Below, piece by piece: positions 35,235 through 43,149 of a DNA stretch of 64,000 bases (position 1 is the first letter of the stretch; the number at the start of each line of letters is the position of its first letter). Made by a program: the position numbers and the translations under genes. The notes beneath the pieces are model-generated. The model saw nothing but the letters and a program-made list of their open reading frames with translations. It did no database searches and was not told the DNA's origin. The DNA is from Streptosporangiales bacterium (GTDB lineage: Bacteria > Actinomycetota > Actinomycetes > Streptosporangiales > WHSR01): NCBI GenBank assembly GCA_009379995.1, contig WHSR01000011.1, positions 1 through 64,000 on the forward strand, in the 5' to 3' direction.

Positions 35235-37433
35235 CTAGGCCTTTTCCAGGTACTCGGCGCGGTCCTGGCCGAGGAGGTCGCGCATGGCCGCGGCGAGCGC
35301 CGGATGTTCCGCCAGCTCGGGGTCGGCCTCCGCCACCTGGGTGGCGTCCTCGCGGGCGGCCTTGATGAGGTCGTCGTCCCGGAGGAGGGCGAGGAGCTTG
35401 AGGCTCGACCTTCGGCCGGACTGCGCCTCACCGAGCACGTCCCCCTCCCGGCGCTGCTCCAGGTCGAGCCGGGACAGCACGAACCCGTCGGTGGTCGAGG
35501 CCACCGCGTCCAACCGCTCGCGTGCCGGGTTTGGTCCCTCGGCGTCGGTCACCAGCAGCGCGAGGCCCGGCTCGGTCCCGCGGCCGACCCGGCCGCGGAG
35601 CTGGTGCAGCTGGGACACGCCGAATCGGTCGGCGTCCATGATCACCATGACGGTGGCATTCGGCACGTCGACGCCGACCTCGATCACCGTGGTCGCCACC
35701 AGCACGTCGATCTCCCCCGCGGCAAACCGGCGCATCACCGCATCCTTGTCGTCGGGATGCAGCCGGCCGTACAGCACGGCGGTACGCAGGTCGCGCAGCG
35801 GCCCGTCGGCCAGCATGGACGCGACGTCGAGCACAGCGAGCGGAGGCCGGCGCCTGGCCACCTCCTCGGCGGTGAGGTCCGGGTCCATCACCTCGACGAA
35901 CTCCTCCTCTTCGCCCTCGCCGATGCGCGGGCACACCACGTACGCCTGGCGGCCGGCGGCCACCTCCTCACGCACCCGCTCCCAGGCCCGCGCCAGGTAG
36001 TGCGGCTTCTCCCCGGCCGGCACGACGTGCGTGGCGATCGGCGAGCGGCCACGGGGAAGCTCGGTCAGCGTGGAGACCTCGAGGTCGCCGAAGACGGTCA
36101 TCGCGACGGTACGCGGGATCGGGGTCGCCGTCATGACCAGGATGTGCGGTCGCCCGCCGTCGGCCTTCTCCCGGAGCGCGTCGCGCTGCTCGACGCCGAA
36201 CCGGTGCTGCTCGTCGATCACGACGAGACCGAGGTCGGCGAACTGGACGTGCTCCTCCAGCAGCGCGTGCGTGCCGACGACGATGCCCGCCGCACCGGAC
36301 GCCGCGTCCAGCAGCGCTTCCCGGCGCGCGGCGGCGCCCTGCGAACCGGTGAGCAGCGCGACCCGGGTGGCCTGCTCCGCGCCGCCGAGCTGGCCGGCCT
36401 GCGCGAGCGGGCCGAGCAGTTCGGTGATGGAGCGGTGGTGCTGCTGGGCGAGGACCTCCGTGGGAGCCAGCAGGCCCGCCTGCCCGCCGGCGTCGACGGC
36501 CTGCAGCATGGCCCGCAGCGCCACCACCGTCTTGCCGGCGCCGACCTCGCCCTGCAGCAGCCGGTTCATCGGATGCTCGTCGGCCAACTCGTCGGCGACG
36601 AGCTCGCCGACGCTGCGCTGCCCCTCGGTGAGGCTGAACGGCAGGCGCGCGTCGAACTCGTCCAGCAGGCCGCCCTCCCGCCGGGCCCGCGGTTTGGCCG
36701 GCGAGGCACGGGCCGCGAGCCGCCGCTGGGCCAGCGCGGTCTGCAGGACGAACGCCTCGTCGACCTTCAGGCGCTTCTTCGCAGCGCGCGCCTCCTCATG
36801 CGACCGCGGCCGGTGTATCCCTTCGAGCGCGTCACGCAGCCCCACCAGTCCGTATCGGCGCCGGACCTCCTCCGGCAGCGGATCCTCCATCGGGCCCAGC
36901 GTGTCGAGGACGACCCGTACGGCCGTCGCTATCGACCAGGACTCCATCTCCTTGCTCGCCGGGTAGATCGGGATGATCTCGCTCGCGTACTCCACCGCCC
37001 GGCTGAGGTCGTCGCCGCCGCCGTCGAGGAGCCTGAAGTCGGGGTGGGCGAGCTGGCGTCGGCGTTTGAACCTCGACACCTTGCCGGCGAACAGCCCGCG
37101 GCGGCCCGGCAGCAGCTCCTTTTCCCGCCATGGCTGGTTGAAGAAGGTGAGGGTAAGCTCGCCTCGCCCGTCGGTGATGGTGGCCTCCACCACGTACCCC
37201 CGCCGCTCCTTCATCCTCCGGCCCTTCACCTTGACCACTTCGGCGAGCACTGTGACGTGTTCCCCTTCGTGGAGGCTCGAGAGGTCGGTGAGATCGCCGC
37301 GCTCGGCGTAGCGCCGCGGGTAGTGCCGGAGCAGCTCGCCCACGGTGTGCAGGTCGAGCGCCTTCGCCAACGCCTTCGCGGTCTTGTCGCCGACCACGCG
37401 GCGCAGCGGCTCGTCGAGCGCGGCGGCACCCAT
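35235..37433 (-). CDS. recG: ATP-dependent DNA helicase RecG
   Basis: Helicase of 732 residues that reverses and resolves stalled forks. The wedge/OB domain is at the N terminus (YPRRYAERGDLTDLSSL, then LTFFNQPWREKELLPGR). Walker A is LLQGEVGAGKTVVALRAML, the DExH box is VVIDEQHRFGVEQR, and later motifs are VMTATPIPRTVAMTVFGDL and HQLRGRVGRGTEPG. Its start is 2 bp after the stop of the DAK2-domain gene, so they are probably one transcript. Confidence 0.98.
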   Translation of the reverse strand: MGAAALDEPLRRVVGDKTAKALAKALDLHTVGELLRHYPRRYAERGDLTDLSSLHEGEHVTVLAEVVKVKGRRMKERRGYVVEATITDGRGELTLTFFNQPWREKELLPGRRGLFAGKVSRFKRRRQLAHPDFRLLDGGGDDLSRAVEYASEIIPIYPASKEMESWSIATAVRVVLDTLGPMEDPLPEEVRRRYGLVGLRDALEGIHRPRSHEEARAAKKRLKVDEAFVLQTALAQRRLAARASPAKPRARREGGLLDEFDARLPFSLTEGQRSVGELVADELADEHPMNRLLQGEVGAGKTVVALRAMLQAVDAGGQAGLLAPTEVLAQQHHRSITELLGPLAQAGQLGGAEQATRVALLTGSQGAAARREALLDAASGAAGIVVGTHALLEEHVQFADLGLVVIDEQHRFGVEQRDALREKADGGRPHILVMTATPIPRTVAMTVFGDLEVSTLTELPRGRSPIATHVVPAGEKPHYLARAWERVREEVAAGRQAYVVCPRIGEGEEEEFVEVMDPDLTAEEVARRRPPLAVLDVASMLADGPLRDLRTAVLYGRLHPDDKDAVMRRFAAGEIDVLVATTVIEVGVDVPNATVMVIMDADRFGVSQLHQLRGRVGRGTEPGLALLVTDAEGPNPARERLDAVASTTDGFVLSRLDLEQRREGDVLGEAQSGRRSSLKLLALLRDDDLIKAAREDATQVAEADPELAEHPALAAAMRDLLGQDRAEYLEKA

Positions 37434-37435
37434 GC

Positions 37436-39034
37436 CTACTCCACCCCCACCAGGAGCGGGTACCGGTCCTGCCCGCCCTCGTACACAACCGTGTCGACGT
37501 CGGGTCGCGTCCCGTGGAGATGCGCCACCACCCGGTCCGCCAGGCCGGCCTCGGCCTCGCTCCCGGTGATCAGCGTCACCAGCTCGCCGCCGCCGGACAG
37601 CATGCGATCGATGATCTCGCAGGCCGTCCCCTCCATGTCGCGGCCTATGACCGAGACGTCGCCCTCGATGAGACCGAGAACGTCGCCGGGCTGGCAGATA
37701 CCGGCGCTGGTCATGGCGGCACGGCCGGCGACGGTGATCTCGCCGTAGCGGGTAGCGCCGGCTGCGGTCGTCATGGCGATGACATCCTCGTCGAGACGGC
37801 GGTGCGGATCGTGTACCGCGAGCGCGGCGAGTCCCTGCACCGACGCCTCCGTCGGGATGACGTAGGTATGGATTCCGTCGTCACGGGCTCGTTCGGCGGC
37901 GGCCTCGGCCAGCATCTGCGCCCCGTTCTCGTTGGGCAGCAGAACCACCTCGTCGCCCGCGGCCCGGATGGCCTCCAGCAGTTCGCGCAGGGACGGGCAG
38001 CCGTCGGGCTCCCGCCGTACGACGTCGGCGCCTGCGCTTTCGAACAGGCCCGCGAGCCCCTCCCCGGCCGCGACGGCGACGACGCCCCGGCCCTTGCGGC
38101 GATGCCGCACTACCTCGGCGGCGTGCAGGTACGTCACCCGGATCCGGTGCGGGCGGCCGGCCTGGATGCCCACCTCGATGGCGGCACCCACGTCGTCCAC
38201 GTGCACGTGGACGTTCCACAGCCCGCCGCCGCCGACCACGACGAGGGACTCCCCGAGCCCGCGCAGCGTGTCCCGCAACTCCGGTACTACCTCGTCGGGG
38301 GAGTCGAGCAGGTACATCACTTCGTATCCCGGACCCGTGGGGTCGGTGCGCCCGTCGGCGGCCGGGACGTCTCCCCGCGGCGCCGGCACGTCGATGCGCT
38401 GGGCCGGGACGCGCTCACCCGCGGCTACGGCGGCGAGGACGTCGAGGAGGACACACAGGCCGGCGGCACCAGCATCGACGACGCCGCTGCGGGCCAGGAC
38501 GTCGAGCTGCTCGGTGGTGCGGGCGAGCGCGACGCGCGCACCGTCGGCGGCCGCACGGGCGACCGCCAGCAGGTCGTCGCCGCCGTCGTCATTCGCGGCG
38601 GCCGCCGCCTGTCCCGCCGCCCGCAGCACGCTCAGCACGGTGCCCTCGACGGGTTCGCCCACCGCGTCGTAGGCGACGGAGGTGGCGTGCAGCAGCGCGC
38701 GCCGAAGCGCCTCGCCCCGGCATGGGACGGCCTCGGGCAGCACGTCGGCCAGCCCGCGCAGGACCTGGCTGACGATAACGCCGGAGTTTCCCCGGGCACC
38801 GAGCAGCGCGCCGTGCGCCAGGGTCCGCCAGGTCTGTGCCGTGTCGGCCCCGACGCCGAGCGACTCGACTGCCTCGGCCGCCGCGAGCATGGTCAGGTGC
38901 AGGTTGGTGCCGGTATCCCCGTCGGGCACCGGAAAGACGTTGAGGGCGTCGATCTCCTCCCGTGCCAGGCCGAGCGAATCGGCAGCGGCCCGGCACCATC
39001 GGCGGACGCTGTCGGCGTCGAGACCGTCGAGCAC
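37436..39034 (-). CDS. DAK2-domain protein, FakA/YloV-like
   Basis: Protein of 532 residues. The N-terminal DAK2 (dihydroxyacetone kinase L) domain has NVFPVPDGDTGTNLHLTM, with the aspartates that hold Mg-ATP, and GARGNSGVIVSQVLRGLAD. The middle and C-terminal parts match the fatty-acid kinase FakA/YloV architecture (VLLPNENGAQMLAEAAAERA, VIPTEASVQGLAALAVHDP). FakA phosphorylates fatty acids held by a FakB protein; no fakB is in the window. The start at GTG 39034 has GGGAGG 7 bases upstream. It precedes recG, as in many Gram-positive bacteria. Confidence 0.9.
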   Translation of the reverse strand: MLDGLDADSVRRWCRAAADSLGLAREEIDALNVFPVPDGDTGTNLHLTMLAAAEAVESLGVGADTAQTWRTLAHGALLGARGNSGVIVSQVLRGLADVLPEAVPCRGEALRRALLHATSVAYDAVGEPVEGTVLSVLRAAGQAAAAANDDGGDDLLAVARAAADGARVALARTTEQLDVLARSGVVDAGAAGLCVLLDVLAAVAAGERVPAQRIDVPAPRGDVPAADGRTDPTGPGYEVMYLLDSPDEVVPELRDTLRGLGESLVVVGGGGLWNVHVHVDDVGAAIEVGIQAGRPHRIRVTYLHAAEVVRHRRKGRGVVAVAAGEGLAGLFESAGADVVRREPDGCPSLRELLEAIRAAGDEVVLLPNENGAQMLAEAAAERARDDGIHTYVIPTEASVQGLAALAVHDPHRRLDEDVIAMTTAAGATRYGEITVAGRAAMTSAGICQPGDVLGLIEGDVSVIGRDMEGTACEIIDRMLSGGGELVTLITGSEAEAGLADRVVAHLHGTRPDVDTVVYEGGQDRYPLLVGVE

Positions 39035-39210
39035 GCTGACCTCCCTCGCGGTGTCGGCCCTCGGCATGGGATCCGTCGCAGGGTAACGCCGAATCTCACA
39101 CCTGTGGCGCTCGGTTCGCTCACTGTGTCGAGTCTCCGGTATGCTCGGACAACTGTCCGGCCCGTCCGGCGTACCTGTGTACATTCCCTCGCAACACTCT
39201 GGAGTTTTCC

Positions 39211-39396
39211 GTGGCTTCCGTCTGCGACGTCTGCGGCAAGAGGCCGGGCTTCGGCAACAGGATCTCGCACTCGCACCGCCGCACCCGGCGCCGGTGGAAC
39301 CCGAACATCCAGACGGTGCGCGTGCTCGTGGGCAGCACGCACCGGCGGCTGAGCGTCTGCACCTCCTGCATCAAGGCCGGCAAGGTCCAGCGCTAG
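39211..39396 (+). CDS. rpmB: 50S ribosomal protein L28
   Basis: Ribosomal protein of 61 residues, MASVCDVCGKRPGFGNRISH at the start. CxxC pairs at residues 5-8 and near 50-53 (VCTSCIK) mark the zinc-binding form. It starts at GTG 39211 with CTGGAG upstream and is read away from the DAK2 gene; 176 bp lie between the two starts. Actinomycetes often have a second, zinc-free L28 elsewhere that is turned on in zinc starvation. Confidence 0.97.
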   Translation: MASVCDVCGKRPGFGNRISHSHRRTRRRWNPNIQTVRVLVGSTHRRLSVCTSCIKAGKVQR

Positions 39397-39408
39397 TACA
39401 CTGGGCCC

Positions 39409-39491
39409 CTCGGGCCGTGACTGGCGCTGAGGGTGGAGCACCACCGGGGAGCGGCCCCGACGACTTACGTCAGTGCCGTGCGCCTGGGCGA
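39409..39491 (+). ncRNA. ZTP (pfl) riboswitch controlling folD
   Basis: The leader contains the conserved pfl parts in order: GGGCCGTGACTGGCGC, GTGGAGCACCACCGGGGAGC closing with GGCCC, a variable linker, then GTGCGCCTGGGCG. These match the ZTP riboswitch consensus, in which the CGCCTGGGC segment forms the pseudoknot. It ends 26 bases before the folD ATG. Family knowledge: ZTP/ZMP signals low 10-formyl-THF and turns on folate one-carbon genes, so binding should raise folD expression, here probably at translation because the ribosome site is just beyond the aptamer. Confidence 0.92.
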
Positions 39492-39517
39492 CTCGCGACG
39501 ACGCGCAGGAGCAGCCC

Positions 39518-40402
39518 ATGGCCCAGACACAGACGGCCCGCCTCATGGAGGGTGCCAGCCTCGCCCGCCGCATCGTCGAGCAGAGCGCCGCAACGGCCGC
39601 GGCGGTGACGCGACAAGCCGGTAAGCCTCCCTGCCTCGCGACCGTGTTGGTGGGAGACGATCCCGCGTCGGTGACGTACGTCCAGATGAAGCGCACCCGA
39701 TGTGAGAAGACCGGCATCCGGTCTCGGCATGTCGGGCTGCCGGCGACGACAACGACGGCGGAGCTGGTCGACGCCGTCACGGCTCTGTCACGGGATCCCG
39801 ACGTGCACGGCATCCTGCTGCAGCACCCCGTCGGCCGGCACATCGACGAGCGGGCCGCGTTCGAGGCCATCGCCCCGGACAAGGACGTCGACGGCGTCAC
39901 CATGCGCTCCTTCGCCGCGATGAGCTTCGGGCTGCCCGGCTTCGTCTCCTGCACTCCCGGCGGCATCATGCGGCTGCTCGACGAGTACGACGTCGACCTG
40001 GCGGGCAAGCGCGCCGTCGTGGTGGGCCGGAGTCCGATTCTCGGCAAGCCGGTGGGCATGCTTCTGCTCGCCCGCGACGCCACGGTGACGTACTGCCACT
40101 CGCGTACGACCGACCTGGCCTCGATCGTGAGAGAGGCCGACGTGCTCGTCGCCGCGGTCGGCCGGCCACGCTTCATCCGCGGCGAGGACATCAAGCCTGG
40201 CGCCGTCGTGGTCGACGCCGGCTACAACCCCGGCAACGTCGGCGACGTCGACTTCGAGACCGCCAAGACCCGCGCGAGCCTCATCACACCGGTGCCCGGC
40301 GGCGTCGGCCCCATGACCATCGCCGTGCTGCTCGCCCAGACCGTCGACGCGGCCGCCCGGCAGTTCGGCCTGGAACTCGACGCGCTCGTCCCGTCGGCTT
40401 GA
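39518..40402 (+). CDS. folD: methylene-THF dehydrogenase / methenyl-THF cyclohydrolase
   Basis: Bifunctional folate enzyme of 294 residues. The catalytic Lys is in YVQMKRTRCEKTGI, the cyclohydrolase/dehydrogenase region is HGILLQHPVGRHIDER and PDKDVDGVT, and the NADP site is VVVGRSPILGKPVGMLLL. The C-terminal signature is PVPGGVGPMTIAVLL. The start at ATG 39518 is preceded by AGGAG. It follows a ZTP riboswitch and ends 3 bp from the stop of the convergent uracil-DNA glycosylase gene. Confidence 0.97.
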   Translation: MAQTQTARLMEGASLARRIVEQSAATAAAVTRQAGKPPCLATVLVGDDPASVTYVQMKRTRCEKTGIRSRHVGLPATTTTAELVDAVTALSRDPDVHGILLQHPVGRHIDERAAFEAIAPDKDVDGVTMRSFAAMSFGLPGFVSCTPGGIMRLLDEYDVDLAGKRAVVVGRSPILGKPVGMLLLARDATVTYCHSRTTDLASIVREADVLVAAVGRPRFIRGEDIKPGAVVVDAGYNPGNVGDVDFETAKTRASLITPVPGGVGPMTIAVLLAQTVDAAARQFGLELDALVPSA

Positions 40403-40405
40403 GAC

Positions 40406-41077
40406 TTAGCCCAGCCGCTGCGCGGCGGTCTTCAGGTCGGCGACCAGGCCGTCGTACACGGCGTCGCGGTCCTCCTTGGCACGCAGGACCGCCGACGGGT
40501 GGATGCTGGCCACCACAGTCGGCCTGGGGTGGTCGGTGCCGGTGCCGTCGGCCACGTCGTCCAGCCGTGGCGCGGGCAGCGGGACACCACGCTGCTCGGT
40601 GATCTTGAACGACGGCCCGAATATCGCCTTCGCAGCGGTGGCGCCGAGGCAGACGAGTACCTCCGGCTCAAGCAGGCGTAGCTCCGCCACCAGCCAGGGC
40701 CGGCACGCCAGGATCTCGAACCGGCTCGGCGTCTTGTGCAGGCGCCGCTTGCCGCGTTCGGCGCGGGTGAACTTGAAATGCTTGACGGCGTTGGTGACGT
40801 AGGCGAGCGTGCGGTCGATCCCGGCGTCCTCCAACGCCCTGTCGAGGATCCGCCCCGCGGGGCCGACGAACGGCTGCCCCTGCCGATCCTCCTGGTCGCC
40901 GGGCTGCTCGCCGAGCAGGAGCACCCGTGCCCGTTGCCGGCCTTCGCCGAAGACGGTCTGGGTGGCGTCGCGGTAGAGATCGCAGCCACGGCATTCCGCA
41001 GCGGCCTTCTTCAAGGTGGCGAGATCGGCGTCCCTCGGGACGTACTCCGCGGCGGTCCGCGTCGGCGTGCCGGCCAT
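40406..41077 (-). CDS. udgX: UdgX-type uracil-DNA glycosylase
   Basis: Iron-sulfur uracil-DNA glycosylase of the family-4-like group, 223 residues. Motif A is LLGEQPGDQEDRQGQPFVGP, the second motif is HPSAVLR, and cysteines at about 29, 32, 125 and 143 fit the 4Fe-4S cluster. Between them is the loop GKRRLHKTP, with KRRLH at residues 110-114. This loop is the mark of UdgX: in the Mycobacterium smegmatis enzyme the histidine attacks the sugar after uracil is removed and leaves the protein covalently bound to DNA. The same His114 is present here. It converges on folD. Ordinary UdgA/UdgB lack this loop. Confidence 0.93.
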   Translation of the reverse strand: MAGTPTRTAAEYVPRDADLATLKKAAAECRGCDLYRDATQTVFGEGRQRARVLLLGEQPGDQEDRQGQPFVGPAGRILDRALEDAGIDRTLAYVTNAVKHFKFTRAERGKRRLHKTPSRFEILACRPWLVAELRLLEPEVLVCLGATAAKAIFGPSFKITEQRGVPLPAPRLDDVADGTGTDHPRPTVVASIHPSAVLRAKEDRDAVYDGLVADLKTAAQRLG

Positions 41078-41125
41078 GTGGGGAGGTTTACCCAGCCTCC
41101 GGCGAATAGTCGCGGTGCCGGGAAT

Positions 41126-41932
41126 TCAGCCGACGGGCCGGTCGCGCCAGCGCCAGGCGTGATCGACGGGACCGATGCCGGCGCCGAGGGGGTAGCCGCC
41201 CGCGATGGCCCCGGTGACGTACTCCTTGGCCCGTCGCACCGCCTCGACGACGTCGTCGCCGTACGCCAGCCGCGAGGCGATCGCCGAGGCCAGCGTGCAG
41301 CCGGTGCCGTGGGTGTGCACGGTGTCCACCCGGGCCGCCGGGAGGCGCCACTCGGTCTCACTGGAGAAGAGCAGGTCGACCGGATCACCGGCCAGGTGAC
41401 CGCCCTTGACCAGCACCCAGGACGGGCCCAGCTCCTTGACCGCCTCCGCGGCCTCACCTAGCCGCGCTTCCTCGAGCACCTTCACGCCGGTGAGCTGCTC
41501 GACCTCCCAGAGATTGGGGGTCACCACGGTGGCCAGCGGTACGAGCCGCTCCTTGACCGCCCGGACCGCGTCCGGCTGCAGGAGGGGATCGCCGTGCTTG
41601 GAGACGCCGACAGGGTCGATGACGATCGGGACGTCCACCTCCGCGAGCACGTCTGCGACCGTCTCCACGAGCTGTGTGGAGGCGAGCATGCCGGTCTTCA
41701 CCGCCTGCACCCCGATGTCGGAGAGGACCGAGTCGAGCTGCGCGCGTACCGCCTCCGGGGGCAGCTCCCAGTATCCCTGGACACCGAGCGAGTTCTGTGC
41801 GGTCACCGCGCAGATCACGCTCATGCCATGGGTGCCGAAGGCCATCATCGTCTTCAGGTCGGCCTGGATGCCGGCCCCACCCCCCGAGTCCGAGCCGGCG
41901 ACCGTTAGCACGCGAGGCGGTGTCTGGCTCAT
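41126..41932 (-). CDS. thiD: hydroxymethylpyrimidine/phosphomethylpyrimidine kinase
   Basis: Thiamine biosynthesis kinase of 268 residues. The N-terminal [20 protein letters not shown] and QAVKTGML are the family signatures, and the C-terminal anion-hole region is [18 protein letters not shown]. It starts at ATG 41932, 30 bp after the stop of the unknown 248-residue protein, so it may be read with that operon. No TPP riboswitch is seen in the short gap. Confidence 0.96.
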   Translation of the reverse strand: MSQTPPRVLTVAGSDSGGGAGIQADLKTMMAFGTHGMSVICAVTAQNSLGVQGYWELPPEAVRAQLDSVLSDIGVQAVKTGMLASTQLVETVADVLAEVDVPIVIDPVGVSKHGDPLLQPDAVRAVKERLVPLATVVTPNLWEVEQLTGVKVLEEARLGEAAEAVKELGPSWVLVKGGHLAGDPVDLLFSSETEWRLPAARVDTVHTHGTGCTLASAIASRLAYGDDVVEAVRRAKEYVTGAIAGGYPLGAGIGPVDHAWRWRDRPVG

Positions 41933-41962
41933 GACGGCAGCGTACGTGACACGCCGCGAGCG

Positions 41963-42709
41963 TCACACCGGCTCGTCGCCGTACAGGTCGCGCCACAGCC
42001 GACGCAGGAACGTCTCGTCGCTGCCGTCGCCGAACTCGGCAGCGGTGAACAACGCATCCTCCGGAATCAGCGCCGGATCGCGCACCGCCTGCCGCAGCTC
42101 CTCCTTGAAGACCTGCATCTCCGCGTCGTCGTCCCGGTCGGCGCGTCGCCGCAGGGCGCTATAGGCATCCTCATCGGTCTCAGGGTGGCAGTGGCTCTCC
42201 ACGATGCGTAGCAGCGTCGCGAACGGCGCTTCCGGGTCGTCCTGCCAGTACGGCTCGACGAACGGGATGCCGGCGCGGCGGGCCACGGCGGCGAGCGGCA
42301 CCGGGTACATGCACTCCACCTCGTAGCCGGAACGATCCCGGTTCGGCAGAAAGTAGAACCGGAACGTACCGCCCTTAAAGGTCGGGATGCGCTCGATCTC
42401 TGGCTCGGGCACTCCTGGCACCTGTCCCGCCGCCCGCGTGTGAGCCCATATGTCCCGCGCGGCCAGGGCAACCCGCATGTTTCCGGCCATCGGGAGGAGC
42501 CAGTAGCCGGAACAGTACCGATGCCCGTCAGGGCCGAGCAGATCGGCGATCGGTACGGACACGGCCGGCGGACGCACGTCCGGGTCACATGGCATCTCCA
42601 GCGGTGGACGCATTCTCGGGCGCTCGACACCACGGGCGAAGGCCACCGCGAACGGGTCCGGGTGCGTCACCCGCGTGCTGTACACCCCACACCGATGGTT
42701 CGGTTGCAC
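41963..42709 (-). CDS. protein of unknown function, 248 residues, partner of a small peptide gene
   Basis: I do not recognise the family. The protein looks soluble and globular, with no signal peptide or membrane helix. Notable stretches are GPDGHRYCSGYWLLPMAGNM, FKGGTFRFYFLPNRDRSGYE and an acidic C-terminal half. The last 17 residues, ETFLRRLWRDLYGDEPV, are nearly repeated in an 18-codon frame beside thiL. It starts at GTG 42709 with GGGAG just upstream, 10 bp past the stop of the 45-residue peptide gene, so the two are surely an operon. It lies between thiD and thiL, an uncommon place for an extra gene. Confidence 0.7.
   Translation of the reverse strand: MQPNHRCGVYSTRVTHPDPFAVAFARGVERPRMRPPLEMPCDPDVRPPAVSVPIADLLGPDGHRYCSGYWLLPMAGNMRVALAARDIWAHTRAAGQVPGVPEPEIERIPTFKGGTFRFYFLPNRDRSGYEVECMYPVPLAAVARRAGIPFVEPYWQDDPEAPFATLLRIVESHCHPETDEDAYSALRRRADRDDDAEMQVFKEELRQAVRDPALIPEDALFTAAEFGDGSDETFLRRLWRDLYGDEPV
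41964..42001. repeat. direct repeat copy A (3' end of the 248-residue gene)
   Basis: About 38 bp matching 43080-43117 with roughly two or three mismatches. It encodes the last 12 codons and stop of the unknown protein. The two copies bound a block of about 1.1 kb that contains the peptide gene and most of the 248-residue gene. Confidence 0.75.
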
Positions 42710-42719
42710 GGGCGCTCCC

Positions 42720-42857
42720 TCAGACCCTGACGTGGCGCGGCATCCAGGGATGCCCGAAGAGCGCCGCGGCCCGTACCGCCCCGCTGCTGCTCAGCTCCAC
42801 GGGATCGCCGTTGTGGTAGACAGTCTGCGGATCGAGGAAAGGAACGGGCGCCTTCAT
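42720..42857 (-). CDS. 45-residue peptide of unknown function
   Basis: The peptide starts MKAPVPFLDPQTVYHNGDPV and continues ELSSSGAVRAAALFGHPWMP with a basic end RHVRV. The start at ATG 42857 has a strong GAAGGGAGC ribosome site, and the downstream gene begins 10 bp after the stop. This spacing makes it a real gene rather than a chance frame. It has no signal peptide, no cysteine and no membrane helix. It could be a small partner, an antitoxin-like peptide or a precursor peptide acted on by the 248-residue protein; nothing in the sequence decides. Confidence 0.65.
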   Translation of the reverse strand: MKAPVPFLDPQTVYHNGDPVELSSSGAVRAAALFGHPWMPRHVRV

Positions 42858-43080
42858 CGGTGCTCCCTTCTTCGGTCGATAGGGCCGGGCGGGACTGGCC
42901 GTCAAACCACGTGACTCCGCCCGGCCCGCTTGCGTTATCTCCCGGCGCGCACCCCGTGCCGCTCCCCCGCCACACACGTAATCCGCGCGCCACAATGGGA
43001 GTCTGGCACTTGATGTACCTACAAGAAACACGATTTACGACTCTGCCGAAACTCGCGGTGCGGCGCCATAGGCGCGGAAT
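42858..43080. other. intergenic region upstream of the peptide operon
   Basis: 223 bp with no supported gene. It must carry the promoter of the peptide operon. It is less GC-rich near 43010-43050 (ACAAGAAACACGATTTACG), which may mark the promoter, but no firm -35/-10 pair was identified. Confidence 0.4.
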
Positions 43081-43137
43081 CACACCGGTTCGTCGCCGTA
43101 CAGGTCGTGCCACAGCCGCCTGAGAAACTTCGCCATT
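43080..43137 (-). pseudogene. 18-codon frame repeating the C terminus of the 248-residue protein
   Basis: ATG at about 43137 opens MAKFLRRLWHDLYGDEPV and stops at 43081. The last 16 residues match the end of the 248-residue protein with one change, and the DNA forms direct repeat copy B. GGAG lies about 9 bases before the ATG, overlapping the end of thiL, so it could be translated. It is more likely the remnant of a second, deleted copy or the scar of the event that placed the peptide operon here. Confidence 0.55.
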
Positions 43138-43149
43138 CGCGCACTCCGT

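Noticed and set aside
41933..41962. TPP riboswitch before thiD
   Set aside because: Only 30 bp separate the genes and no thi-box sequence is present.
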